DNA of 64,000 nucleotides. Origin: Porphyromonas vaginalis. GTDB lineage: Bacteria > Bacteroidota > Bacteroidia > Bacteroidales > Porphyromonadaceae. The DNA lies in contig NZ_CATQJU010000001.1 of NCBI RefSeq assembly GCF_958301595.1, positions 1,736,001 through 1,800,000 on the forward strand, written 5' to 3'. How positions within the stretch are numbered: position 1 is the stretch's first letter; every line of letters begins with the position of its first letter. The position numbers were made by a program, and so were the translations under genes. A model generated the notes under the pieces. That model had not been told where the DNA came from, ran no database searches, and saw nothing but the letters and a program-made list of their open reading frames with translations. Below, piece after piece: positions 36,817 through 46,578 of the stretch.

Positions 36817-37542
36817 TTACTCCTCCTCGTCCTCCATATTGGTGAAGACGTTCTGCACATCTTCATCCTCTTCGAGTCTCTCGATGAGCTTGTTGAGCTC
36901 TTCGCGCTCCTCAGCTGTGACAGGACGTGTATCCTTAGGTACGCGGATGAACTCGACAGAGCTAATCTCAAATCCTAGCTCCTCGAGCTTGGCCTGGAGA
37001 GCACCATTCTGAGAGAAGTCGCCCTCGATGACCCACTCCTCCTCGTCTTGCTCTATATCCTCCACGCCATAGTCGATCAAGTCTAGGATTAGCTCCTCCT
37101 GGTCTATCTCAGTCTTAGGCTGGACGTGGAAGACGCATCGGTGGTCAAAGAGAAATTCCAAGCTACCAGTCGTACCGAGGTTGCCTCCGAACTTATTGAA
37201 ATAGCTACGTACGTTGGCGACCGTGCGGGTCGTATTGTCTGTTGCTGTCTCTACAAAGATAGCGATGCCATGCGGACCGTAGCCCTCATAGTTCATCTCC
37301 TTATAGTCGGTGTTGCTGTCCTTGTCGGTAGCTTTTTTGATAGCACGCTCCACGTTCTCCTTAGGCATGTTCTCCTTCTTTGCCGTCTGGACGAGGACGC
37401 GTAGTCGTGGGTTGGTGTCAGGATCAGGTCCGCCAGCCTTAACGGCAATAGTGATCTCCTTGCCTAGCTTCGTGAATACACGAGCCATGTTGCCCCAACG
37501 CTTTAGTTTGCGTGCTTTACGATATTCAAATGCTCTTCCCAT
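36817..37542 (-). CDS. yebC: YebC/PmpR-family regulator or translation factor
   Basis: 241 residues. Start MGRAFEYRKARKLKRWGNMARVF and the conserved NTDYKEMNYEGYGPHGIAIFVE and NVRSYFNKFGGNLGTTGS are diagnostic. YebC proteins were described as DNA-binding regulators, and more recently as factors easing ribosome stalling at proline stretches. The acidic C-terminal end (ERLEEDEDVQNVFTNMEDEEE) is usual. It lies 67 bp after pheT on the same strand. Confidence 0.95.
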   Translation of the reverse strand: MGRAFEYRKARKLKRWGNMARVFTKLGKEITIAVKAGGPDPDTNPRLRVLVQTAKKENMPKENVERAIKKATDKDSNTDYKEMNYEGYGPHGIAIFVETATDNTTRTVANVRSYFNKFGGNLGTTGSLEFLFDHRCVFHVQPKTEIDQEELILDLIDYGVEDIEQDEEEWVIEGDFSQNGALQAKLEELGFEISSVEFIRVPKDTRPVTAEEREELNKLIERLEEDEDVQNVFTNMEDEEE

Positions 37543-37609
37543 GATTGGATTGGATACTTAACTATGTTAGTTGATTTATATGTCTGATGATTGGATTGTC
37601 TAGCCTAGT

Positions 37610-40099
37610 CTAGCGAAGCGTGGCGTGGTACTCCTGCTCGATGGCTTGCCAGATGCGCTTCATAGCAGCATCGATCTGTGCGTCTCGTAGGGTGCCCTTG
37701 TCATCACGTAGGTAGAAGCTCAAGGCGTAGCTCTTCTTGCCCGAAGGTAGCTCCTTGCCTGTGTAAACGTCAAAGAGCTCAACCCGCTGAAGTAGCTTAC
37801 GCTCAGCCTTTCGAGCGGTACTAGCCAATGCTTCGTAGGTGATGTTGTTGTCGATGAGTAGCGCTAGGTCACGCTTCACCGTTGGGTACTTGCTCAGCTC
37901 CGTGCTGACCACCTTGTGCTGTAGCAGATGCGCCATCAAGGTGTCGCTGTATAGCTCGGCGTAGTAGACCGGTTGCTTGATGTCGCACTTGGTGAGCCAG
38001 TAGTTACTGATGACTCCTACGTAGGCGAGGCTCTTGCCCTCTCGATCGGTGTAGCAGACTACGTCACTCCATAGGTCGTGGCACTCGGCTGGTGTAGTCA
38101 CCGAGTAGTCTTCTGTCGTAAAGCCCATGTGCGCTAGGAGCTTCTCGACCACCCCTCGTATCATATAGGGAGAGGTCGCTTCGCCTGGGGTCGTCCAGCT
38201 GTTGGGCATGAGCGTACCCGAGAGCCACAAGCCTAGTCTGTGAGCCTGGGTGTACTGGTCTAGGGGAGTAGTCGCCTGGTCGTTTTGCTTGTAGCGGTAG
38301 ACGTTGCCCCACTCATAGAGTGCGCAGTAGGGTTGCTTGCGGTGCACATTGTCAGAGATCGTCTCTAGACCGCCCACGAGGAGGGTAGGGCGTAGCACGT
38401 TGAGCTCTTGGCTCAGAGGGTTCTCTATCGGTACGAGTTGGTTAGGGTCAAAAGCCTTTTGCCCCTCAAAGTATTGACGAGAGGTGAGCGAATTGTTCAA
38501 TATCTCCCGATAGCCAAAGCCTGTGAGTAGCTCCGAAAGCTTGAGCTGAGCGTGATAGATATGGTCTTGGTCGCTCTGCTTAGAGAGACTCGCATGCACA
38601 TAGCCCGACAGCGGGACGGCATTGTAGCCGTAGATGCGCAGTACCTCCTCGACGACATCCACTGGACGTGTCACATCGTAGCGATAGCGAGGCACTGAGA
38701 TCGCAAAAGCATCACCCGCCACAGCCTTAGGCGACATCTCTAGAGCCTCCAAGATGAGTTGTAGCTGGTCAGCCGTCAGGTCGCGCCCGATAGCCCGAGA
38801 GACATAGTCGGTAGAGATCGTCAACTCTACGGGATCCAGGTGCTTACGATAGTGATCCACCGTCTCACCTGCTAATGTGCCTCCGCAGATCTCCATAATG
38901 AGGGATACCGCGCGCTGGAGTGCCCAGTCGGTCGCCTCGGGATCTAGTCCACGCTCGAAGCGGAAGGAGGAGTCGGTGCTCAGCCCGTGGCTTCGAGCAG
39001 CTCGACGTGTGATCGTCGGATTAAAGTTGGCAGCCTCTATAAATATGTCTGTCGTCTCCATCGTCACGCCCGAGTCTAGTCCACCCATCACGCCTCCGAT
39101 GCAGAGCGGTGTGAGCTGGCTGTCACAGATCATATTCTCCATCCCTGTGAGCTTATGCTCTACGCCATCTAGCGTGGTAAAGGGCGTGCCTGCTGGTAGA
39201 TGAGCTATGCGCAGCTGACCGCCAGCGATCTTCTGAGCGTCAAAAGCGTGTAGTGGCTGTCCGATCTCGTGTAAGACGAAGTTGGTCACATCTACTACCG
39301 CATTGATCGGACGCTGCCCGATGCTTTGGAGTCGCTCCTTGAGCCAGTCGGGACTCTCGACGCACTTCAGACCACGTATCGTCACCCCCTGGTAGCGGGG
39401 ACAGTCCTCAGCGGAGACCTCCATCTCGACCTGTATGGCAGGTGCCTTTGCATCGACAGCCTGAGGCTTTGCGAGGGTCGGACGCTCTGCGCGGATTACC
39501 TTACCCTCACGATAGGAATAGTAAGCCGCTAGGTCGCGCGCTACGCCATAGTGCGAGGTCGCATCGACACGGTTAGGCGTTATGTCTATCTCTATGACGG
39601 TATCACTGGCTAGGTCAAAGTAGTCAGCCGCAGGTGTCCCAGGCTTCACCGTCTCATCGTCTAGTACCCAGATGCCAGAGCTGTCGGTGCCCATACCTAT
39701 CTCGACTTGCGAGCAGATCATGCCCATACTAGACTCGCCACGTAGCTTAGACTTCTTGATCTTAAAAGCTTCACCATCGGGTCCATATAGAGTCGTGCCG
39801 ACGGTTGCGACGACGACCGTCTGACCAGCAGCCACATTGGGTGCTCCACAGACGATCTGCACAGGCTCCTCCTCGCCGAGATCGACCGTGCAGATGTGCA
39901 GGTGGTCGGAGTTAGGGTGGGGGATGCAAGTGAGGGTGCGTCCTATGACGACACCACGCAGACCGCCTCGTACCGACTCGGTCTCCTCGACACCAGCCAC
40001 CTCGAGACCGATGGCCGTGAGCGTCTCCGCTACTTCATTTGGATTATAACCCTCTAGACGAGGTAGGTATTGCTGTAACCAGTTGAAAGATATATTCAT
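37610..40099 (-). CDS. pheT: Phenylalanyl-tRNA synthetase, beta subunit
   Basis: 829 residues. Domains in order: N-terminal region MNISFNWLQQYLP, tRNA-binding (OB) domain (about 40-150: GVVIGRTLTCIPHPNSDHLHICTVDLG), B3/B4 editing domain (FVLHEIGQPLHAFDAQKI...), B5 domain, core domain (SLTSRQYFEG...) and C-terminal anticodon-binding domain (LSKYPTVKRDLALLID...). Pairs with PheS, which is not encoded here; in many bacteria pheS is adjacent, so it must lie elsewhere. Charges tRNA-Phe. Confidence 0.98.
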   Translation of the reverse strand: MNISFNWLQQYLPRLEGYNPNEVAETLTAIGLEVAGVEETESVRGGLRGVVIGRTLTCIPHPNSDHLHICTVDLGEEEPVQIVCGAPNVAAGQTVVVATVGTTLYGPDGEAFKIKKSKLRGESSMGMICSQVEIGMGTDSSGIWVLDDETVKPGTPAADYFDLASDTVIEIDITPNRVDATSHYGVARDLAAYYSYREGKVIRAERPTLAKPQAVDAKAPAIQVEMEVSAEDCPRYQGVTIRGLKCVESPDWLKERLQSIGQRPINAVVDVTNFVLHEIGQPLHAFDAQKIAGGQLRIAHLPAGTPFTTLDGVEHKLTGMENMICDSQLTPLCIGGVMGGLDSGVTMETTDIFIEAANFNPTITRRAARSHGLSTDSSFRFERGLDPEATDWALQRAVSLIMEICGGTLAGETVDHYRKHLDPVELTISTDYVSRAIGRDLTADQLQLILEALEMSPKAVAGDAFAISVPRYRYDVTRPVDVVEEVLRIYGYNAVPLSGYVHASLSKQSDQDHIYHAQLKLSELLTGFGYREILNNSLTSRQYFEGQKAFDPNQLVPIENPLSQELNVLRPTLLVGGLETISDNVHRKQPYCALYEWGNVYRYKQNDQATTPLDQYTQAHRLGLWLSGTLMPNSWTTPGEATSPYMIRGVVEKLLAHMGFTTEDYSVTTPAECHDLWSDVVCYTDREGKSLAYVGVISNYWLTKCDIKQPVYYAELYSDTLMAHLLQHKVVSTELSKYPTVKRDLALLIDNNITYEALASTARKAERKLLQRVELFDVYTGKELPSGKKSYALSFYLRDDKGTLRDAQIDAAMKRIWQAIEQEYHATLR

Positions 40100-40161
40100 A
40101 CGAATCAGACATAGGCTCTCTAGGAGCCGATGAATAGAGTTATAAAGCGAGACAGAAGAGA

Positions 40162-41094
40162 CTAGTCGTGAGACTCAGTCTCTTTCTCTTTATTATTATA
40201 TGGAGTGCTGTTACGCAGCTCGACCTTGGAGTATGGCCGTGGGAAGCCTTCGCCAGCAAAGAGCTCGGTAGCTCTACCGTTGAAGTCCCAGAAGAGATCC
40301 CACATATCCGCATTAGCGCACCATACACGGATCATGATCGTGTAGTTGCTCTCCGTCATATCCGAGATTACGGCTAGCACGCCTTGATCCTGTAGGATGC
40401 GTGGATCCTTGAGTAGCTCCGCCAGGAGGATGCTCTTAGCACGCTCGAATGGCACGTCGTAGTCCACGAGAAACTTCCACTGACACCGTCTAGTGGACAT
40501 CTCGGAGGTGTTTTTGATCACGTTAGTGCTCAGATTACCATTGGGGAGGTAGATCTTCGTATTGTCCGTAGTCGTGATAGAGGTGTGGAAGATACCGATA
40601 TCCTGTACCGTACCCTCGACATCTTGATAGACGATGTAGTCGCCAATGCGGAAGGGGTGCGTGATCAAGATGATAGCTCCACCGGCAAAGTTCTGCAACT
40701 GCCCTGAAAGAGCCATACCAATGGCAACACCGAGAGAGGCGAGCAAGGCGGCAAAGGAGACCGCTGCAAAGCCAAGGATATTGATCACCACGATAATCAG
40801 TACGATCCAAAGACCAGCACGTGCTACCGATCGGATAAAGTGTCGCAAGCCAAGTGCCTCGACACGCCTGTCCAGGAGTCGGGTGATCCCCTTCATGATA
40901 AGACCTATCAGCCAGCGACCTACATAGAATATGATAAGTGCTAGCAGTACGCGGATACCTATGTCAAGTGCTTTATCGACCCATGATCCGAGCGTGTCGG
41001 CTAGGTTAAAGTTGACGATACTATCGACGATCTCCTCCTTCGTCAGAGCCGTTGAGTCGGGGAGGATAATGTTTTCTGGATTTATTTCAGGCAT
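40162..41094 (-). CDS. Small-conductance mechanosensitive channel (MscS family)
   Basis: 310 residues from the ATG at 41094 (MPEINPENIILPDST). The longer open frame upstream is rejected because it would include the promoter box at 41154-41161. Membrane segments about 45-65, 85-110 and 115-140; the pore helix has AAVSFAALLASLGVAIGMALSGQLQNFAGG, then the beta domain with HPFRIGDYIVYQDVEGTVQDIGIFHT and NGNLSTNVIKN. Releases solutes on hypo-osmotic shock. Transcribed on its own. Confidence 0.94.
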   Translation of the reverse strand: MPEINPENIILPDSTALTKEEIVDSIVNFNLADTLGSWVDKALDIGIRVLLALIIFYVGRWLIGLIMKGITRLLDRRVEALGLRHFIRSVARAGLWIVLIIVVINILGFAAVSFAALLASLGVAIGMALSGQLQNFAGGAIILITHPFRIGDYIVYQDVEGTVQDIGIFHTSITTTDNTKIYLPNGNLSTNVIKNTSEMSTRRCQWKFLVDYDVPFERAKSILLAELLKDPRILQDQGVLAVISDMTESNYTIMIRVWCANADMWDLFWDFNGRATELFAGEGFPRPYSKVELRNSTPYNNKEKETESHD

Positions 41095-41153
41095 ACGTTT
41101 CTGTTTCGTTGGCGCTACCGCTCTTATTTGCGATAGCACCCAGTTAGCAGAGC

Positions 41154-41161
41154 CAAAGGTA
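41154..41161 (-). promoter_or_regulatory. Promoter of the mscS-type gene (-7 box)
   Basis: The minus strand reads TACCTTTG, preceded by TTTTTTG. The predicted start near 41147 leaves a 53-nt leader to the ATG at 41094 and excludes upstream starts. Confidence 0.7.
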
Positions 41162-41244
41162 CAAAAAAGCGACAACCTAACCTCATCGCAAAGCATAGCG
41201 TAGATGCTTTCGTAAGGTGCAACACACTCAGTGCGTGTAGGTAA

Positions 41245-41279
41245 AAGCCCCATACTCACAGGGTCGGAGTATGGGGCTT
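41245..41279 (-). terminator. Intrinsic terminator of the leucine-rich-repeat gene
   Basis: AAGCCCCATACTC/GAGTATGGGGCTT, a 13-bp perfect stem. On the minus strand it is followed by TTTTACC. It lies 27 bp after the stop of the secreted LRR gene. Confidence 0.85.
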
Positions 41280-41305
41280 CGCTTGCTTTGGAGCTATTTA
41301 GATGC

Positions 41306-43867
41306 TTAGCGTATCAGCTTGATCGTTGCTCCTGAGATAGAGAGTAGATAGCTTCCTGCGGGGAGCTCGCAAGAGAGACGTCCAGTCTGGTCCGTTACGC
41401 CATGTACTCGGAGTTGTCCTGCTAGGTCGTACAGCTCATAGCTCGTCTGGCTGTAGGGCGTCTCTATATCCCAGCCCGTAGCTGTCGGAGTAATCACCCA
41501 AACATTAGGACGATCGGTCACGGGAGCGACGCCTGTATCTTTCTTAAAGGCGTAAGAGACGAAGACGTTGTTGGACAGGACGAAGAAGTATATAGTCCCA
41601 GCCTCATCTTGTGCGGTGAGCTTGCTTGTACCCCACTTGCAGTAATCGGGTATATAGCCTTCGTCTGGAACCAGTACGATAGAGCCTCCTATTGACCTCC
41701 TGATAGGATCTGCAAAGTTGAACTTCTTGTCACCGGCTGCTATGTAAGCATGTCCATGAGGCTTCGTCGAGGCGTCAAAAATCTTGGCTGTCTCACACCC
41801 TTCGCTAGTGCTCTCGCTATCAGCGATCCAACCTTTGAGCAGAGCTTTGTCGTAGGTCGTAGCTCCTGGCGTGCCTTTGAGCTGCACTCGATAGCCTCCC
41901 TCGCTGGTGTCACCTGCGGGGGGTAGCTGTATGAGCAGGTCGTTGAGATCACAAGCGGTGAAGCTGTTGTCTCGTACGTCTAGGCTATGCAGATTGAGCG
42001 CCAGCCCTGCGTAGGGGATGAGCTGTAGTGCAGTGAGCTTATTGCCATTGGCCTTGATACGCTCTAGGTACTCGCTCTCGAGCTTTACCTTAGTAAGCTG
42101 ACAATTCTCGATGTCTAGTACACGTAGCTTCTTATTGGCCGAGAGATCTAGACTCTCGCCGAAGGCATTGCCACTCAGTACGGCTATCTCCAGCTTAGGC
42201 AGAGATGCTAGAGCTAGAGCGGAGATCTGATTGTCGTTGCAGTTTAGGACGCTAAGGAGTGGTGTACGCTCTACTGCGAGTTGCGTGAGCTTGTTGTATC
42301 CGCAGTACAGCTCCTCTAGCTTAGGTGTAGCTGACAGTGATAGCTCGGAGAGCTTATTGTCCGTGATTTGTAGCTCCTTGAGGTTGGGCAGACGAGAGAG
42401 GTCTATCTGCTCGATCTTGTTGCGAGTGAGACGAAGAGCCTCAATTGTTGCAGCATCCTCAAAGGCTACTGCGACGATCTTGCTAGCCGTAGCGTCTACG
42501 AGAGTTACGGGACCATAGAGCTTGATCTTAGCCCCTAGGTCTACCTTCTTGGATACGGTAAAAGGCTCATTAGCCTTGGGGATCGTATAGTCGCTAAGCT
42601 GGCCACTGCCCCAGTCGATCTGCACCTTGGTCTCGGCCTTAGCTGCAGCTATCTGGAGAGATAGATCTATCTCATCAATGTCATAGCCATCCTCGTCTTG
42701 CCCCGGTGACTCCGTAGTCACAGATAGAGACATCGTCGTGGGCTTGTAGGGCAGTGTGATGTTATAAGTGTGCAGTCCGTTCTTGTAAAAGGCTAGCTCA
42801 GGATAGCCTGCGTTGAAGAGCTTGGCACGTACCGTAATCTGGTGCGTGGTAGGGTCTAGGAGAGACTCATCAAAAGTATAGACCCCAGGCTTGTCGCCAG
42901 CTACCACCTTGTCGGTAGGTATGGGCTGCCACTTATTGGCTGCATCCTTATAGTACCATGTGAAGGTCGTGGGTGTCGCTGCCTGCGCGATACCTTTGGC
43001 AGAGGCCATGTTGGAGAGATCGACCGTCATGTCTCGATACTGCGAGCGATCGACATGAGCGAAGTACATCTTCGAGACCTTAAAGTTGTCTAGTGGCGTC
43101 TCGTTGAGGTCTGGAAGCATATCGTAGGTAAAGGCGCAGAACTGCAGAGTCACCATCTCTAGATGAATCAAAGCCTTGCCCCCGATCAATTGACGAGGAT
43201 ATGCCTTGCTGCTGAGACCTGTGATGACAAGCTGCTTGAGAAGTGGCGTGTCGGTCAGATCGATGGTACGCAGCGTGGTACCTTGTAGTGATAGACTCTC
43301 CAGAGCTGTGCAGCCCGATAGGTCTAGTTCCTTTAGCTGTCTGCTATCGGGGCCAGGTAGTAACGGGGTAGCCCACTGGAAGGTCTTGAGCAAGCTTCTA
43401 TTGGAAGGTAAGATGACTCGAGACACCTCAGCACCATTGAGCGTGATCTCCTCAAGCTTAGGACAAGCGGAGAAGTCTAGCTCTTCGCTCTCCATCAGGG
43501 GTGTGTAGTCACAGTTAAAGTGCTCTAGGAGGGGCGCAGCAATCTGTGTGACACCGTAGATAGCTTTGCTACTTGTAAAGCGTAGCGTGACTAGCTGATC
43601 TGCCGAGATGGCAATAGTGCGCTGTGTGTTACTAGGCTTTGCAAATGTGTGCTTAAAGGTTTGTAGCTTCTCAGCTTCGGGTTGCTCTAGTGTAGCGGTC
43701 TCACCGCCACCTAGGTCTATCTGAGCGGTCGCTCCTTGCTGAGCGAGGCGATAGACAAACGTGACCTCCGTGGCATCGGGCTTGACAAGCAGACGGACTG
43801 TCGCCTCTTGCGCCATAGAGGTTAGGATACTCAAGCAGAGTACGGGAAGGAGTAGAAGTCGCTTCAT
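41306..43867 (-). CDS. Secreted leucine-rich-repeat protein with type IX secretion sorting domain
   Basis: 853 residues from the ATG at 43867 (MKRLLLLPVLCLSILTSMAQ, signal peptide). Two LRR blocks are visible, about 95-260 and 460-640 (NLKELQITDNKLSELSLSA, PKLEELYCGYNKLTQLAVE). The C-terminus (about 785-853) reads YELYDLAGQLRVHGV...GRLSCELPAGSYLLSISG...IKLIR, a type A sorting domain that directs export through the type IX system and anchoring to the surface. It probably acts in adhesion or host contact. Flanked by a 22-bp repeat array upstream and a strong terminator. Confidence 0.87.
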   Translation of the reverse strand: MKRLLLLPVLCLSILTSMAQEATVRLLVKPDATEVTFVYRLAQQGATAQIDLGGGETATLEQPEAEKLQTFKHTFAKPSNTQRTIAISADQLVTLRFTSSKAIYGVTQIAAPLLEHFNCDYTPLMESEELDFSACPKLEEITLNGAEVSRVILPSNRSLLKTFQWATPLLPGPDSRQLKELDLSGCTALESLSLQGTTLRTIDLTDTPLLKQLVITGLSSKAYPRQLIGGKALIHLEMVTLQFCAFTYDMLPDLNETPLDNFKVSKMYFAHVDRSQYRDMTVDLSNMASAKGIAQAATPTTFTWYYKDAANKWQPIPTDKVVAGDKPGVYTFDESLLDPTTHQITVRAKLFNAGYPELAFYKNGLHTYNITLPYKPTTMSLSVTTESPGQDEDGYDIDEIDLSLQIAAAKAETKVQIDWGSGQLSDYTIPKANEPFTVSKKVDLGAKIKLYGPVTLVDATASKIVAVAFEDAATIEALRLTRNKIEQIDLSRLPNLKELQITDNKLSELSLSATPKLEELYCGYNKLTQLAVERTPLLSVLNCNDNQISALALASLPKLEIAVLSGNAFGESLDLSANKKLRVLDIENCQLTKVKLESEYLERIKANGNKLTALQLIPYAGLALNLHSLDVRDNSFTACDLNDLLIQLPPAGDTSEGGYRVQLKGTPGATTYDKALLKGWIADSESTSEGCETAKIFDASTKPHGHAYIAAGDKKFNFADPIRRSIGGSIVLVPDEGYIPDYCKWGTSKLTAQDEAGTIYFFVLSNNVFVSYAFKKDTGVAPVTDRPNVWVITPTATGWDIETPYSQTSYELYDLAGQLRVHGVTDQTGRLSCELPAGSYLLSISGATIKLIR

Positions 43868-44059
43868 AAAATGTAATATAAAGGTTTGACAGTGCCAAGA
43901 TACAAATTTTACTCCTCCCATACGACAATGCGATAGTATCCCTCCAACTCCTCAAACCTTACGAGCCACGATTGATAGGGAAGCCCTCCCGCTAACCATT
44001 ATCTGTGGGGCATCATCGAGCGGGTAGGTTGTCCGCACTGTCTGTATCGTGCTGAATAT

Positions 44060-44271
44060 GTTATATGTACGAGTTCCAAAAACAATTCCTCTCTTGGAAC
44101 TTTTTAGTTCCAAGGGAGGAACTTTTTAGTTCCAAGGGAGGAACTCTTTAGTTCCAGCGAAGGAACTCTTTAGTTCCAGCGGAGGAACTTTTTAGTTCCA
44201 AGGGAGGAACTTGGAATTTCCAACGGTGGAAAAGAAAGTTTCCAAGGCTGGAAAGTTTTTGGAAACCTGTA
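44060..44271. repeat. 22-bp palindromic array, GGAAC/GGAAA type (eight units)
   Basis: Boxes start at 44096, 44118, 44140, 44162, 44184, 44206 (GGAAC), then 44228 and 44250 (GGAAA), all 22 bp apart. Early units read GGAACTTTTTAGTTCCAAGG; the last ones change to GGAAA...TTTCC, keeping the dyad. The same lead (ACGAGTTCCAAAAAC) as the array at 24797. It fills the gap between thiL and the LRR gene. Confidence 0.95.
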
Positions 44272-44363
44272 GAGGAGATTCCTTATTGACAAAGTAGGAT
44301 AAACACCCCCCTGTGTGAGCTTTAGAACAAGCTTATGACTTGAGATGTGGATAGGGGGGGGGA

Positions 44364-45398
44364 CTAGTCGAAGGCGTTCCAGCCCTGAGCTTTGAGTTCG
44401 TGCTCGGCACGATCGGTCGATACCCAGCGGCACCCCTCGGAGGCCTCCGTAGCGTGTCCTATGATAGAGACACCCTCGATGGCCGATATTTGCCCGACCT
44501 GTGCCAGTGGCACGGTGAAGAGGAGCTCGTAGTCCTCCCCACCATTGAAGGCTGCCGTGATGGGCGACATATTCATCTCTTCGCAGAGAGCTATCGTCTC
44601 ACGATCGAGAGGAAGTCGATCCTCAAAGACTCGCACACCTACCTGTGATCGCTCTGCTATGTGGAGCAGCTCGGAGCTCAGGCCGTCGCTGATGTCTATC
44701 ATCGCTGTCGGCGTGACTCCCTGCTCGGCTAGCTTGCCACGCAACCAGCGCTGTGCTGACGGCATGAGCTGACGCTCGATCAGGTATTCGTATCCCTCGA
44801 AGTGTGGCTCAAACTCTTCTGTCGGTGCACTGAGGAAGGTGCGGTGCTCTCGCTCTAGTAGTTGGAAGCCCATGTAGGCTGCACCTAGATTGCCCGTGAC
44901 GCAGATGAGGTCGTTGGGCTGAGCGCCAGAGCGCAGGACAGCCTCTCCCTTGGGGACAGATCCTAGGCATGTGATGCTGATGGCAAGCCCATTTTGCGAG
45001 GCGCAGGTATCTCCACCGACTAGGTCGACGTGGTAGTGCTGGCACGCTAGCTCGATACCTTTGTAGAGCTCTTCGATCATCTCGGTGGTGTACTTAGCTG
45101 AGATGCCTAGAGAGACGGTGATCTGCTGGGGGATGCCGTTCATGGCGCAAATGTCGGAGACGTTGACCACGACCGCTTTGTAGCCTAGGTGCTTGAGTGG
45201 CATATAGGTCATGTCGAAGTGTACCCCCTCGAGGAGCATATCGGTCGTGACCAAGAGCTCTTCGTCAGGCTGCATCTGTAGGATAGCTGCATCGTCTCCC
45301 ACAGCCATGCGAACACGGTCGGGAGATGTAATGGTAAACTGCTCGGTGAGCTTTCGGATTAGTCCAAACTCTCCCAAGTCAGAGATCGGTGTATTCAT
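44364..45398 (-). CDS. thiL: Thiamine-monophosphate kinase
   Basis: Phosphorylates thiamine phosphate to the active diphosphate. 344 residues. AIR-synthase/ThiL fold: start ISDLGEFGLIRKLTEQF, MAVGDDAAILQM, TTDMLLEGVHFDMTYMP, ISLGISAKYT and VGGDTCASQNGLAISITCLG. The C-terminal half has DISDGLSSELLHIAERS and FNGGEDYELLFTVP. It starts 3 bp after the lpxK stop, so the two are translationally linked. Confidence 0.96.
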   Translation of the reverse strand: MNTPISDLGEFGLIRKLTEQFTITSPDRVRMAVGDDAAILQMQPDEELLVTTDMLLEGVHFDMTYMPLKHLGYKAVVVNVSDICAMNGIPQQITVSLGISAKYTTEMIEELYKGIELACQHYHVDLVGGDTCASQNGLAISITCLGSVPKGEAVLRSGAQPNDLICVTGNLGAAYMGFQLLEREHRTFLSAPTEEFEPHFEGYEYLIERQLMPSAQRWLRGKLAEQGVTPTAMIDISDGLSSELLHIAERSQVGVRVFEDRLPLDRETIALCEEMNMSPITAAFNGGEDYELLFTVPLAQVGQISAIEGVSIIGHATEASEGCRWVSTDRAEHELKAQGWNAFD

Positions 45399-45401
45399 AG
45401 A

Positions 45402-46535
45402 TTATTCCTTTTCCTCGTTCCCCTCTTGCTCCTCTTTTTGAGCTTGCTCTGATGTGAACTGAGCTATATGGCTCATGACTAACTCGCGCAGATCCTCCTC
45501 TCCGTGAGACCTGAAGCGTACCTGTATAGGTAGTCGTAGGAATCGCTCACGTAGCTCAGGACTCATATAGGACTCTAGCTCGAAGATCTTGACGGCGTCC
45601 TTGTCGGTACAGAGGAAGACGACCTCAGAGCCACGCACTAGGTAGTCTGTCAAGATGTTTTCCCACGTGGTGACATTGCGCCTCGAGTAGTGATGATGAT
45701 CTCCGTAGGGGAGTGTCACCACACGTGAGAAGCCTCGCTCTACATAAGCAAAGAACTCCTTAGGATGAGAGATCCCAGATATGGCGATGACAACCGCATT
45801 GGTGTCTATCTTGGTGGGCTCTGCATCTCTCTGGAAGATGGGCACGGGATCTTCATACTTTACCTCGCTAAAGAGGAGCTTCTGATGTGGGTAGAGATCT
45901 AACCGGCGCTCCGTAAAGGTGCAGTCTATCGGCTTGAGTAGGGTAGGACACTTGGTCACTACCACTACATTGGCACGATAGCGTGCACGTGCAGGCTCTC
46001 GCAGGCGTCCGGCGGGGAGCAGCACGTCATCTGTCATGAGCCTATTGTAGCTAGACAGAAGTATCGAGAGCGAGGGCTGCACAGAGCGGTGCTGGAAGCC
46101 ATCGTCCATCAGGATCACATCGGGGCGCTGCGAGTAGGGCTGATTGACTAGGTAATTGATCGCTCGCACACGGTTGCCATCCACAACGATCTGAATCTTG
46201 TCGCCAAACTTACGTAGGAGTTGCGCAGGCTCGTCACCTATACGGCTGGCACTATCGCCCAGCTCGGCTACCTTAAGCCCAAAAGACTTGCGCCTGTAGC
46301 CACGCGAGACGATAGCTATACGCAGATCGCCCATAAGCATCCGTATGAGATGCTCTATCATCGGGGTCTTGCCCGTACCTCCTACGGCTAGATTGCCTAC
46401 ACAGATGATGGGTATGGGGAAGGTGTGACTCTTCAGACGCCCCATATTGTAAAGGCTATTGCGTAGCGACACGCCCGCTCCATAAATACCTGAGAGCGGT
46501 AATAGCCATCTATTGATCTTGGGTGTCTGATCCAT
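45402..46535 (-). CDS. lpxK: Tetraacyldisaccharide 4'-kinase
   Basis: Adds the 4'-phosphate in lipid A synthesis at the inner membrane. 377 residues. P-loop CVGNLAVGGTGKTPMIEHLI near 42-61, VSRGYRRKS, the DDGFQHRSV motif with catalytic Asp, and LLPAGRLREPARAR. The C-terminus ends in a charged run (KEEQEGNEEKE). Upstream sppA ends 43 bp away on the same strand, so sppA, lpxK and thiL may form an operon. Confidence 0.96.
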   Translation of the reverse strand: MDQTPKINRWLLPLSGIYGAGVSLRNSLYNMGRLKSHTFPIPIICVGNLAVGGTGKTPMIEHLIRMLMGDLRIAIVSRGYRRKSFGLKVAELGDSASRIGDEPAQLLRKFGDKIQIVVDGNRVRAINYLVNQPYSQRPDVILMDDGFQHRSVQPSLSILLSSYNRLMTDDVLLPAGRLREPARARYRANVVVVTKCPTLLKPIDCTFTERRLDLYPHQKLLFSEVKYEDPVPIFQRDAEPTKIDTNAVVIAISGISHPKEFFAYVERGFSRVVTLPYGDHHHYSRRNVTTWENILTDYLVRGSEVVFLCTDKDAVKIFELESYMSPELRERFLRLPIQVRFRSHGEEDLRELVMSHIAQFTSEQAQKEEQEGNEEKE

Positions 46536-46578
46536 ACTATGCAGGAGTCGAGAGGGTAGTCCGTATTGCTCTGAGAGA

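Noticed and set aside
41095-41259. Longer N-terminus of the mscS-type protein
   Set aside because: It would span the promoter box at 41154-41161 and adds a stretch without likeness to the family.
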